This document shows positions 1 through 10,174 of a stretch of DNA of 64,000 bases, in pieces (positions within the stretch are counted from its first letter, which is position 1; every line of letters begins with the position of its first letter). The translations under genes were made by a program, and so were the position numbers. The notes under the pieces are model-generated. The model was not told the origin of the DNA and searched no databases. It saw only the letters and a list, made by a program, of their open reading frames with translations. The stretch is taken from contig NC_135560.1 in the NCBI RefSeq assembly GCF_964340395.1, forward strand, positions 4,913,998-4,977,997, written 5' to 3'. Source of the DNA: Glandiceps talaboti. Its lineage: Eukaryota; Hemichordata; Enteropneusta; Spengelidae.

Positions 1-400
1 ACAAGAAACTATTTTTTCCTTTTTAGTGGCCTACCAAAATATGCCAATAACTTATTAAAACTAAAAGCTACATCAATAATATTTTCAGGACAAGTGCGCT
101 CTGGTATCGCAAATGTATGTACCAGGTTATAATGAATTTGAAGTGTGCATTCTTTGGATATAGCCTAATTACCGAAAACCATTAATTACGTAAATTGCTC
201 ATTAATATGCATGCGATGTTTACCAAAACCCAATCAAGTCTTGCCATTGCGCTACGGAATACGTCTTCAAAATTTCGTTTGAATTAAGCAAGCCGTTATA
301 TGGGAAAAACGATGACACAGGCAGACAGACAATCATACATACAGAAATGCACACAGACACACACACAGACTTCCACCCAATGAATACATCTCTTCCTTAC
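1..400 (-). repeat. Degenerate monomers of the CCTCCCGTA-hairpin element family
   Basis: This stretch resembles the ~146-bp monomers found at 34.2-34.5, 35.65-36.39 and 63.1-63.6 kb. Shared words are the CATTAATTA/TTATGC block, 'agctacatcaata', and 'gaatttgaagtgtgcattctt' split around position 140. It ends in a GACA-rich tract and a degenerate terminal palindrome (cttccttacggaag, near 390). It is probably an old copy lying opposite to the 35.4-kb copy. The left boundary is outside the window. Confidence 0.5.
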
Positions 401-479
401 GGAAGAAAAAATGAGAAAAGACAGAAAGAGAACAAAAATTTGTGAAAGTTCATTTATTCATTTATTTATTTGCTTTAAT

Positions 480-525
480 CACAATCAATCGATCCATTCA
501 TCCATTCATCCATCCACCCATCCAT

Positions 526-556
<31 letters not shown>

Positions 557-666
557 TAAATCAATCAATCAATCAATCCATCAGTCAGTCAGTCAGTCAG
601 TCAGTCAGTCACTCACTCACTCACTCACTCACTCACTCACTCACTCAATCAGTCAGTCAGTCAGCA

Positions 667-717
<51 letters not shown>

Positions 718-755
718 CAGTCAATCAGTCAGTCAATCAGTCAGTCAGTCAATTA
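480..755. repeat. Tetranucleotide microsatellite block (ATCC/AGCA/ATCA/GTCA/CTCA)n
   Basis: Runs of related 4-bp units pass from ATCC through AAGC, ATCA, GTCA and ACTC and back to ATCA/GTCA. The long open frames across it on the + strand, rich in Ser, Gln and Asn, come from the repeat composition. I do not regard them as genes. Confidence 0.9.
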
Positions 756-896
756 ATCACATCTTTGCTGCCCCCTGTGCTGAAATGAGAAGTAGGTTTC
801 AAGTTTGACGGTATTTATTGGTCCACTTGCTTGATTCGTCTTTGCAGTTTCATAACAAAGAATCATAGATATTTTTGAGAACACAATTAGTTAATC

Positions 897-1152
897 ATGT
901 TACTATTTTTGCTCACCTCAGTCACAGAACATCTCAGCTTGGTAAATATAGCTATGGTGGGTAGTGCGTCACAAAGTAGTACAGAGTTTGAGGGCTATGC
1001 CTACCAAGCTATAGATGGTAATTTCGAATCCGATTATCACTTAAAATCATGCTCTCATACCAATTATCAACTGAATGCTTGGTGGAAAGTAGATTTAAGT
1101 ATGCCGTATCCTATATATGGAGTTGTCATAACCAATCGCTGGGATTGTTGTC
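897..1152 (+). CDS. F-type lectin (fucolectin), exon 1
   Basis: First recognised coding exon of a secreted fucose-binding F-type lectin, a family of the F5/8 type C (discoidin-like) fold. The chosen ATG gives a short hydrophobic leader (MLLFLLTSV) that could be a signal peptide. 'ctcacctcag' just after it could instead be a splice acceptor with an upstream leader exon, so the 5' end is uncertain. Family landmarks follow in order: NIAMVGSASQSS near the start, AIDGN, an SHT histidine, WWKVDL, then the RWDCC segment. The exon ends in phase 1 at a GTAAGT donor. In F-type lectins the binding motif is His-(~24-26 residues)-Arg-X-Asp-X4-Arg/Lys. Here the His, Arg and Asp lie on this exon and the final basic residue comes from exon 2. 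Confidence 0.85.
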
Positions 1153-1543
1153 GTAAGTAGCGAGTGTATCAATAGTCAATTAATTTAAACCAGATTTAAA
1201 CTGAATGCCTCCCGTAAGGGAATCACTAGTACTAATTATGCAAATAACTCATTAAACTAAAAAAATCTATGGTAACAGGCTTTGTTTTTGGACAAGCATG
1301 CTTTCTTAGGTTAATGTAAATGATTAGAAAATGATGACACAGACACACACACGGACAGACAGGCGGACACACAGACAGACATTCCCCTTTTAATACCTCC
1401 CGTACCCTTACGGGAGGTAAAAATAACTTTTCGAGTTTAAAGTGTAGCTAAATCGTTCATTTCAAAGATATTATCGCGAATCGCCTTGTCTCCATTTGTT
1501 ACTAATAGTACTCACCTCACTGAACTATATTTGATAACTACAG
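1153..1543 (+). other. F-lectin intron (phase 1), containing a small mobile element
   Basis: GTAAGT donor and TAACTACAG acceptor. Splicing joins C to GT to make the Arg codon of RWDCCRQR. The intron holds a compact copy of the CCTCCCGTA element at about 1190-1420. Confidence 0.8.
1190..1420 (-). mobile_element. Short CCTCCCGTA-terminus element (about one monomer)
   Basis: The left terminus reads cctcccgtaaggg (1208-1220), preceded by cagatttaaactgaatg. The right end is a perfect 10-bp stem, acctcccgta (1395-1404) and tacgggaggt (1409-1418), with a CCCT loop. A GACA-rich tract and 'attccccttttaata' lie just inside the right end. The same layout, reversed and much longer, is at 35412-36424. 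Confidence 0.7.
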
Positions 1544-1761
1544 GTCAAAGACTACTCGATGCTGAAGTGAAAGTTGGAAACAACTATATATTTAGTGAAA
1601 ATGCCCGTTGTGGAGATCTGGTTGGATGGGATACGGCTTTTGACGAAACACTGACGTTTGACTGCAATGGACCGGTGATGGGTCGTTATGCCAGTGTTCA
1701 ACTGAAAGGCCGACTGAATTATCTGACTCTGTGTGAAGTTCAAATTATGGTGCCTCAATAG
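1544..1761 (+). CDS. F-type lectin (fucolectin), exon 2 and stop
   Basis: Joined to exon 1 this gives a 157-aa protein, about one F-lectin domain. The junction creates RWDCCRQR, completing Arg-X-Asp-X4-Arg. The His in exon 1 precedes this Arg by 26 residues, near the family norm. The rest also fits: LLDAEVKVGN, a conserved RCG cysteine, GRYASVQL, and the YLTLCEVQI strand near the C-terminus. The CDS ends at TAG (1759-1761). Such lectins are soluble pattern-recognition or self-recognition proteins in many marine animals. The role here is inferred from the domain only. Confidence 0.88.
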
Positions 1762-1828
1762 GTTTATTCATAGATTATTTCTTTCTCTACAGACAGTACA
1801 CTGCCATAATGATAACGTTGATATGGTT

Positions 1829-2599
1829 CTAGGACAAACGCCCCTTGGACAAATGCCCCCCCCCCCCCGGACAAACGCCCCCGGTAGGACTGTCATTGCC
1901 TACGAATATATAGAGATAAAAACAATCCAGATGGTTTTATCACTTTTATTGTATAACGGATGAATAGTCAGAAGATGTTCAAAAAATGTTGAATTCGACC
2001 AAATAGGGCATGCTTTGATTTTATCACTTTTATTGTTACAGTATTATTACCAAAAGCGTGCTTATAAATTGATTTCGGGTGGTATACTTATGTTAAAAAT
2101 GACTTAACTCAAACACAGTCATTGTTATATACACATACACATTTTATTTCAGATATTAGACTGAAATTGTGACGACAGTAAAGAAAAATACAAACAACAA
2201 ACTTAAGTGTGATAAACACGGGATTTGATTTTTAAATAAGAAAGTTAATAAGCATTGTTTAAGTGTAGAACTCCAGAATCCGATTGCATAAATACTAAAC
2301 ATTACTATAATATTCAAAACTGGAGGTTGTAGGCTATTCCCCTCAAAGAGTCAAGCACATGACGATTCTCGAAATCGGCAACAATTTGTGTAGAACTCTG
2401 GAATCTGATTGCATAAATACTTAGTGATAAAACCATATTTTTATTTTTAAGTACACGCCTGAAATCACGTCTTTCAATCGCACTGTAGTAGAAATGCTAA
2501 GAAACCCTAAAAACATGCCATTCTTGGTTGAATCGTGAGCAACAGTCCTACCGTACGCATTTGTTCGGGGGCATTTGTCCGTAGGGCTTGTCCTATTAC
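1829..2599. mobile_element. MITE-like element with ~60-bp terminal inverted repeats
   Basis: The left arm (about 1829-1897) reads taggacaaacgcccc, then ggacaaatgccccc, then ggtaggactgt. The right arm (about 2539-2599) is its inverse: acagtcctacc, then gggggcatttgtcc, then gcttgtccta. The ~640 bp between is AT-rich and non-coding. It starts about 70 bp after the F-lectin stop codon. Confidence 0.7.
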
Positions 2600-2860
2600 C
2601 CGTTGATATATAGCAATTACTCTAATCAAACAATGTTCTTTGACAATGAAATGAAAAGATTAATTAAAATAATTGTTGCAATATGGTGATACAATAACAG
2701 TTGTCATTTCTATGTTCAAATGCTTACATCTTTTATAAATATTTACATGTTATAACGAATAAATGGCAATTCGATTTTTAAACAATGTCCAGATTTTCCG
2801 ATTTCAATGGCACTATATTATGCATTGCAGTGGTTCATCCCCAACTAAATATGTGAAAAA
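2600..2860. other. Unannotated AT-rich spacer
   Basis: AT-rich sequence between the inverted-repeat element and the minisatellite. No coding signal or recognised repeat is seen. Confidence 0.6.
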
Positions 2861-2861
2861 T

Positions 2862-4318
2862 TAGATATGTACCCATTGACCAATAACGTAGTAACCGATA
2901 ATGTACCAATTGAGCAATAATGTAGTAACCGATAATGTGCCCATTGACCAATAATGTAGTAACCGATAATGTACCAATTGACCAATAATGTAGTAACCGA
3001 TAATGTACCCATTGACCAATAACGTAGTAACCGATAATGTACCAATTGACCAATAATGTAGTAACCGATAATGTACCCATTGACCAATAACGTATTAACA
3101 GATAATGTACCAATTGACCAATAATGTAGTAACCGATAATGTACCAATTGACCAATAACGTATTAACCGATAATGTACCCATTGACCAATAATGTAGTAA
3201 CCGATAATGTACCAATTGACCAATAATGTAGTAACCGATAATGTACCCATTGACCAATAATGTAGTAACCGATAATGTACCATTGACCAATAATGTAGTA
3301 ACCGATAATGTACCCATTGACCAATAATGTAGTAACCGATAATGTACCATTGACCAATAATGTAGTAACCGATAATGTACCATTGACCAATAATGTAGTA
3401 ACCGATAATGTACCCATTGACCAATAATGTAGTAACCGATAATGTACCAATTGACCAATAATGTAGTAACCGATAATGTACCCATTGACCAATAATGTAG
3501 TAACCGATAATGTACCATTGACCAATAATGTAGTAACCGATAATGTACCCATTGACCAATAATGTAGTAACCGATAATGTACCATTGACCAATAATGTAG
3601 TAACCGATAATGTACCATTGACCAATAATGTAGTAACCGATAATGTACCCATTGACCAATAATGTAGTAACCGATAATGTACCATTGAGCAATAATGTAG
3701 TAACCGATAATGTACCCATTGACCAATAATGTAGTAACCGATAATGTACCCATTGACCAATAATGTAGTAACCGATAATGTACCAATTGAGCAATAATGT
3801 AGTAACCGATAATGTACCCATTGACCAATAATGTAGTAACCGATAATGTACCATTGACCAATAATGTAGTAACCGTTAATGTACCAATTGAGCAATAATG
3901 TAGTAACCGATAATGTACCCATTGACCAATAATGTAGTAACCGATAATGTACCAATTGAGCAATAATGTAGTAACCGATAATGTACCAATTAAGCAATAA
4001 TGTAGTAACCGATAATGTACCAATTGACCAATAACGTAGTAACCGACAATGTACCAATTGACCAATAACGTAGTAACCAATAATGTACCAATTGACCAAT
4101 AATGTAGTAACCGATAATGTACCAATTGACCAATAATGTAGTAACCGATAATGTACCCATTGACCAATAATGTAGTAACCGATAATGTACCATTGACCAA
4201 TAATGTAGTAACCGATAATGTACCAATTGAGCAATAATGTAGTAACCGATAATGTACCCATTGACCAATAATGTAGTAAGTTAAACCAATAATATACCAA
4301 TTGAACGATAATGTAGAT
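2862..4318. repeat. 33/34-bp minisatellite (VNTR), about 43 copies
   Basis: The tandem unit consists of CCAATAATGTAGTAA followed by CCGATAATGTACC(C/A)ATTGA. Each unit holds two ATAATGTA words, so it looks like a diverged dimer of a ~17-bp ancestor. Variants end in TACCCATTGA or TACCAATTGA (34 bp) or TACCATTGA (33 bp), intermixed. Some units carry GAGCAATAAT or AACGTAG. The unit has no stop codon in any minus-strand frame, so long minus-strand open frames exist in all three. They appear to be by-products of the repeat. Confidence 0.95.
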
Positions 4319-4611
4319 TATGTTCAATTTTTTTTATTTGTTTTGTCATAATGGAGAAAAAATCATTGTTCTGTTAACAAAAACTATAAATCACGGTAGA
4401 AATAAAGCATCATAATAAAGTTATATTGTAGAGTAAATAGATATGAAAGCATTATGTAAATAAGTTGACTGACTACACAGGTAACCTTGTGTATCCTAGT
4501 GCTAGGACGTGGCCACTTCCTAGTGCTAGTGTTACGAGTCACAGAGCTAAATTATATCCATTCAGGATATTTTGGAAATTTTGATTATGAAGTCAAAATG
4601 CATTTAACTTT
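4319..4611. other. AT-rich spacer, nothing recognised
   Basis: Holds no convincing coding region, RNA or structured repeat. Confidence 0.55.
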
Positions 4612-4692
4612 GTACAATACAATACAATACAATACAATACAATACAATACAATACAATACAATACAATACAATACAATACAATACAATACAA
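4612..4692. repeat. Pentanucleotide microsatellite (AATAC)n
   Basis: Sixteen or so near-perfect tandem copies of AATAC. Confidence 0.95.
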
Positions 4693-5390
4693 TGATATTC
4701 TGTTATGTAACAACATAAGTCTTGGCATCTCAACATCGCGTGTTTCGAAATTGTTTGTACCAGATTCGATTGAAGCGTCGGCAATATGACATTATGTGTT
4801 AATTTTAGAACTTTGATTTTAGAACTTTATCGTATGATTTCATTTTTCTGTAGAAGTATTATTGCAATATTGCATAACTAGTTTATGGTGTTTGAGATAT
4901 GAACTTTTATTACTAATCTATACATTGGTGATTGGATATCGAATCTCAGATGATGTCTTACATAAGACTTAAGAATACGCCATACTCTAAGAATAGAGAT
5001 TTATGGACTTTGAAATGTATTTAAGTTGGGGTTTAAGCCCATCTAGGAAAGATGGAGACGAAGATTGGTTTATGTAATAAAATCAACTAAGTCGTTAGCT
5101 TGGCGTTCGTTGAAACCAGATATGAATGGTTTGTTGTGAGTTCTTTTCTAATTCTACACACAGTCCAAGACGGTACGGTACCTCGTAGAAGAGATGGAGT
5201 GGGAAGAAACTAGTTGGTCGGCTAATTCAACGTTGTAGTCTTAAATGGAACAGACTGACGACTGGACTAGCAGTGCGACTGACTACTTCCCCATTAAACA
5301 CTATGCAACTGCACAGAAAGCCAATCAACAACGTTTCACAAGGAAGAAGAGCACAGCTATGTACCAACTGTGTGCCTCACAGCCCCGTTA
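4693..5390. other. Spacer, nothing recognised
   Basis: Open frames here are short and show no family motif. The only notable feature is two adjacent 'ttttagaactttgat'-like repeats near 4803-4830. Confidence 0.5.
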
Positions 5391-6070
5391 CAGTTTATAT
5401 TTTTCCACAGGTCTGGTACATGATTGTGAAAAATATGCCTGTTGTATGGCTGTGAAATACCCCCTCTGTGCCATAACTGTTTTGCACATTCCAGTACCAT
5501 AGCTGTGTACTATACTGCACACCTAGCACACAGTTGTGCACATCCATGTAACAGCTATGGTTGAATAATACCCTGCAGTAACCCTTTTGTTCATATCTGA
5601 CTAGCATTTCTCACATAGCTGGCACATGGCTGTGGGAAATACCTATGTTACAGCTATGCTAACATAGCTGGTACATGGCTGTGGATAATACCTATGTTAC
5701 AGCTATGATAACATAGCTGGTACATGGCTGTGGGAAATACCTACGTTACAGCTATGATAATATAGATATGGTACATGGCTGTGGGGAAAAGCTATTGTAT
5801 ATGGATGTCGTAAATACATTGCTGTTTTTAACATCCATGTTATTGATGTTGGCATACCAGTTACACATCTGTCAAATCCAGGTATGTTACACCTAATGTG
5901 TTGGCCAGAGCTGTTACAGGGATATTGTAGACATAGCTGGTACAGTCCCCATAGCTCCACTGAGCTGGTACAGCTATGTGCAGAACCCTGTCCTAGGTAT
6001 GTGAATGTTACAGGGGTGTGCAAGGTTCCATGGTTCCATATCCACATGCATGATATGATCTGGTTACATG
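5391..6070. repeat. Degenerate 49-bp tandem repeat rich in CATAGCTG/CAGCTATG
   Basis: The clearest units begin with acatagctgg at 5613, 5662 and 5711, an exact 49-bp period. Each contains acatggctgtgg, aatacct and gttacagctatg. CATAGCTG and CAGCTATG are inverse words, so each unit is partly self-complementary. Flanking sequence out to about 5390 and 6070 carries decayed versions of the same words. Confidence 0.75.
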
Positions 6071-6695
6071 GCAACCAAAGAATGGAAAGAGGTCTCAGGG
6101 GAGACTGCATCTGACCTATTCGACACACATTCCCTTGAACTCTGGATAACTGGTGCTGAACTTGAAATATTTACACAAGACAGACATCAAGAGAGAGGTA
6201 TTGTGAAAGTCTATGGGACCCGTCCTTCAATACCACCTAGACAGGCAAGCAGATTAGATAGATTTCTCCACTCCGTGTTATTTTCTCTCTCCTTACAAAG
6301 ATTTCTCTTCACCGATATCTTCATAATGTTTTTATCTCAGTACAAATATTTCTTCATGCAGTGACTTCGTTTTATATGTTATGTAGTTATAAAACATGCT
6401 GCCTAAAAAAATGAATCCTTCCAAATGGTGCCTCGTTAATACTTGACATAGAAATTAATGGGAAACACATACCTTGGATCAACTCACTATTAACGTTTTT
6501 AAATTAGTTAACATGGGCGGTGTACAGAAGTCACAAAATATCGGGGAAATCCAAAAATTCTGACTGGAGTTGCTTAGTAACTAAGCAAAAATGTCGGATT
6601 TTTTTTGTGGGGGATAACTTCCATCAGCTACACCTATTGATTCGTCCAAGGATAACAAATTAGGTGAGAAAGAAGATGATAGCAAGGATATTTAT
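6071..6695. other. Spacer, nothing recognised
   Basis: Short open frames only, without domain motifs. Confidence 0.5.
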
Positions 6696-8134
6696 TTAAA
6701 ATATAAATCCTCATAACTAATACATGGTGTAAATGTTATAGCATAGTTATAATTTCACATGTATCGGCTAGATCCGACCTTAGTTGACATGGTCTGACAC
6801 AGCATGGGTTGACCTTACCTGAAATGACCAAAGTTGACCTCTCGCCACCTTCATTGATAACACTCCACATAGGCATAGGTCATATATTGTCAAATTTTAA
6901 CTTCAACCAACTTCAGCCTTAGGTGACCTGACCTGATCTAGCATATGTCAAAGTATCTGACATTACCCGATATGATCTGACTTGACCTCTCATGGACATA
7001 GGCCAGACATTATGTCTACATTCCTATTCCTATTCTTGGTTTGCTAAGTATCCAAAATCGATTTACCAGATAGTCCGTACAGCATATACCGTTATCAAAA
7101 CAAATGAATCGTAAACTGACCGAGGCTCATGCCAAACTACTTTTTTCTTGGAAGAATTTTGGCTTGCATTTTGGTATTTGAAAGGAATTCTTTCATCCTA
7201 TTTTCTCTTTGTACTCATTATACATCGTTATTAAGTGTGCAGTTTTGTCCATAACAACAACACGGACTTGGTCTTATGTTCGAGTGCTGCTATTTGCTGT
7301 ACATGCCTAAGAGTTGCATGACTACCTGATTGGTTATGGAAGCAGTAGGGACAATTTAAATACCAGGATGGTCCCAAGATATTTGTTGAGGAGAATGGTT
7401 CAAACCTATTTTTCAATATCGATTTCAACGATCACGTCCGATGAAAATTCAAGAGAAAGATACTGAATCAATGACTGAGGGTAAATATTATGCACCAGAC
7501 ATTTTTTTGTCATTAGATCGCGATTTGGGGTGTTTTTGTTGAGGAATTGATGCATGAGCCTACAGCCCAATCCAGTCACACCCCTTGTGGTGTTTGTATA
7601 GTAGAGTATATATAGAAACATAGTATATTATTTCAATAGTATACGGGCCAGTACATACATATATACATAATTATCCATGACATTAAAAACATACAATTTA
7701 ATTTACCCATGCTTATTTTGCATAGTTTGTTTGCATATTTTGTTAGTTTCGCTGTCTGTCTGTCTGTCTGTCTGTCTATCTGTCTGTCTGTCTGTCTGTC
7801 TGTCTGCCTGTCGCTGTTTGTTTGTTTGTTTGTTTGTTTGTTTTAAGTATTTATTTGTAACACGATTCCTGGGCTCCTTGTGGTGTTATATGGCTGCTAC
7901 GATAGTAAATAATTCTATTTTAAACATGTGCGTTAGTTCATAGTTATAATTTGCAGGTATTTACATGGACTCATTCAAACACAAAATTAATGATCAATAT
8001 CTATGTAAATATTTTCGTTCGAGGCTAGATCAAATCAACTGTAGAACTTACAGTAAGATTAATTGTTCAAACTTGTAAGGTAATTGCCTAAAGGATTATG
8101 GTCAAACCTTCTAGGATTCCCAGGTGAGAGAGTA
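6696..8134. repeat. 1.4-kb direct repeat, copy 1
   Basis: Matches 8755-10174 with few differences over most of its length, offset about 2,061 bp. Differences include an extra (GTTT) run and a short 'ttttaaac' insertion near 7918. It contains a TGACCT-rich section (6777-7000), a (TCTG)n tract and a (GTTT)n run. Minus-strand open frames of 65 and 71 codons are preserved in both copies, but they show no recognised motif and sit inside the repeat. Confidence 0.9.
7751..7806. repeat. (TCTG)n microsatellite
   Basis: About 14 units with one TCTA interruption, followed by a (GTTT)n run. The equivalent tract in the second repeat copy is at 9812-9867. Confidence 0.95.
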
Positions 8135-8179
8135 CATCTGTATTTACCTGTAATGTGACAATGATCACGTACACGGGTA

Positions 8180-8476
8180 TCAGTTTCTGTAAAAAGAAAA
8201 ATCACATATATGGCACTTGTTTGCTATTTGAAAATCTTTTTTATCATTAACTGTCATAATCATATCTTTGTTAAAATGTTCCTTCTTCATCTTTTTGCAA
8301 TATTTAACTTCTCTGTATATTTCAACAGGTTTGCTATACTTTTCATCATGACAACATACAAACTTATAACCATAGCTGCAGTCAATATGCGTAATCGCAT
8401 CTCCTGGAAGTAAATGACACCCAGTTATACAATTTTCAGTAAAGTATCCATGGTATTGTATATTAGGCAAAGTCAA
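8180..8476 (-). pseudogene. Possible relic exon with a sushi/CCP-like core
   Basis: The minus-strand 98-codon frame includes CHLLPGDAITHIDCSYGYKF, which resembles the G-(S/D)-x-V-x-Y-x-C-x-x-GY core of sushi (CCP) domains. Several other cysteines flank it. No complete four-cysteine domain with the usual Trp is visible, and no splice-joined neighbours are found. The surrounding 8190-8700 sequence recurs at 33745-34083 without this core, so the frame may be a fragment carried in a repeat. Functional status is doubtful. Confidence 0.25.
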
Positions 8477-8700
8477 AATTATTTGTTTACCACTGCATGA
8501 TTATATATAAAGAACCTGCCCCACCCCTACCCCTGCCACTGAGAGTCACAGCAAAATGATGTTATGATGACTTCGTGTATATATAATGTACTCACTAATC
8601 ACTGATGTATGCATTGCAGTTTTATGAGGCTCAGCACTTTGTATACTCACATCATCAAATGTCTTGTAAATGTTTACAATAGAATAATGAGTAATTTGCA
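8190..8700. repeat. Dispersed repeat shared with 33745-34083
   Basis: Both ends match the 33.7-kb copy: tggcacttgtttgct at the left, and cctgccactgagagtcac through tcaaatgtcttgtaaatg at the right. The central ~250 bp is absent there and a (GA)n tract lies in its place. Confidence 0.8.
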
Positions 8701-8754
8701 TAATTAACTATTTTCAGTAATTAGGCTTTATCTTAAGATATTAGCAAAGATGTT

Positions 8755-9811
8755 TATTTAAAATATATTGTATCATAGCTAATACATAATTCAAATGTTA
8801 TAGCATAGTTATAATTTCACATGTATCGGCTAGACCCGACCTTAGTTGACATGGTCTGACACAGCATGGGTTGACCTTACCTGACATGACCAAAGTTGAC
8901 CTCTCGCCACCTTCATTGATAACACTCCACATAGGCATAGGTCATATATTGTCAAATTTTAACTTCAACCAACTTCAGCCTTAGGTGACCTGACCTGATC
9001 TAGCATATGTCAAAGTATCTGACATTACCCGATATGATCTGACTTGACCTCTCATGGACATAGGCCAGACATTATGTCTACATTCCTATTCCTATTCTTG
9101 GTTTGCTAAGTATCCAAAATCGATTTACCAGATAGACCGTAATGCATCTACCGTCATCAAAACAAAAGAAACGTAAACGGCCTAGGCTCATTCCAAACTA
9201 CTTTTTCATTGGAAGAATTTTGGCTTGCATTTTGGTATTTGAAAGGAATTCTTTCATCCTATTTTCTCTTTGTACTCATTATACATCGTTATTAAGTGTG
9301 CAGTTTTGTCCATAACAACAACACGGACTTGGTCTTATGTTCGAGTGCTGCTATTTGCTGTACATGCCTAAGAGTTGCATGACTACCTGATTGGTTATGG
9401 AAGCAGTAGGGACAATTTAAATACCAGGATGGTCCCAAGATATTTGTTGAGGAGAATGGTTCAAACCTATTTTTCAATATCGATTTCAACGATCACGTCC
9501 GATGAAAATTCAAGAGAAAGATACTGAATCAATGACTGAGGGTAAATATTATGCACCAGACATTTTTTTGTCATTAGATCGCGATTTGGGGTGTTTTTGT
9601 TGAGGAATTGATGCATGAGCCTACAGCCCAATCCAGTCACACCCCTTGTGGTGTTTGTATAGTAGAGTATATATAGAAACATAGTATATTATTTCAATAG
9701 TATACGGGCCAGTACATACATATATACATAATTATCCATGACATTAAAAACATACAATTTAATTTACCCATGCTTATTTTGCATAGTTTGTTTGCATATT
9801 TTGTTAGTTTC

Positions 9812-9866
<55 letters not shown>

Positions 9867-10174
9867 GCCTGTCGCTGTTTGTTTGTTTGTTTTAATTATT
9901 TATTTGTAACACGATTCCTGGGCTCCTTGTGGTGTTATATGGCTGCTACGATAGTAAATAATTCTATGTGCGTTAGTTCATAGTTATAATTTGCAGGTAT
10001 TTACATGGACTCATTCAAACACAAAATTAATGATCAATATCTATGTAAATATTTTCGTTCGAGGCTAGATTAAATCAACTGTAGAACTTACTGTAAATTT
10101 AATTGTTCAAACTTGTAAGGTAATTGCCTAAAGGATTATGGTCAAACCTTCTAGGATTCCTGGGTGAGAGAGAT
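8755..10174. repeat. 1.4-kb direct repeat, copy 2
   Basis: Second copy of the 6696-8134 unit. A third, truncated copy covering only the central part is at 35080-35411. Confidence 0.9.
9812..9867. repeat. (TCTG)n microsatellite
   Basis: Tract of uninterrupted TCTG units in the second direct repeat. Confidence 0.95.

Noticed and set aside
480-755. Telomere-like or centromeric satellite
   Set aside because: Mixed tetranucleotides of local extent. No TTAGGG array is present.
411-788. Plus-strand frames of 104-125 codons rich in Ser, Gln and Asn
   Set aside because: Pure translation of a tetranucleotide microsatellite.
2835-4327. Long minus-strand open frames of 339-410 codons as repeat-protein genes
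   Set aside because: They are the translation of the 33/34-bp minisatellite. All three frames are open and encode the same words in rotation.
7231-7621. Minus-strand frames of 65 and 71 codons preserved in both 1.4-kb repeats
   Set aside because: Preserved only because the repeats are recent. No motif, signal peptide or splice context supports a gene.
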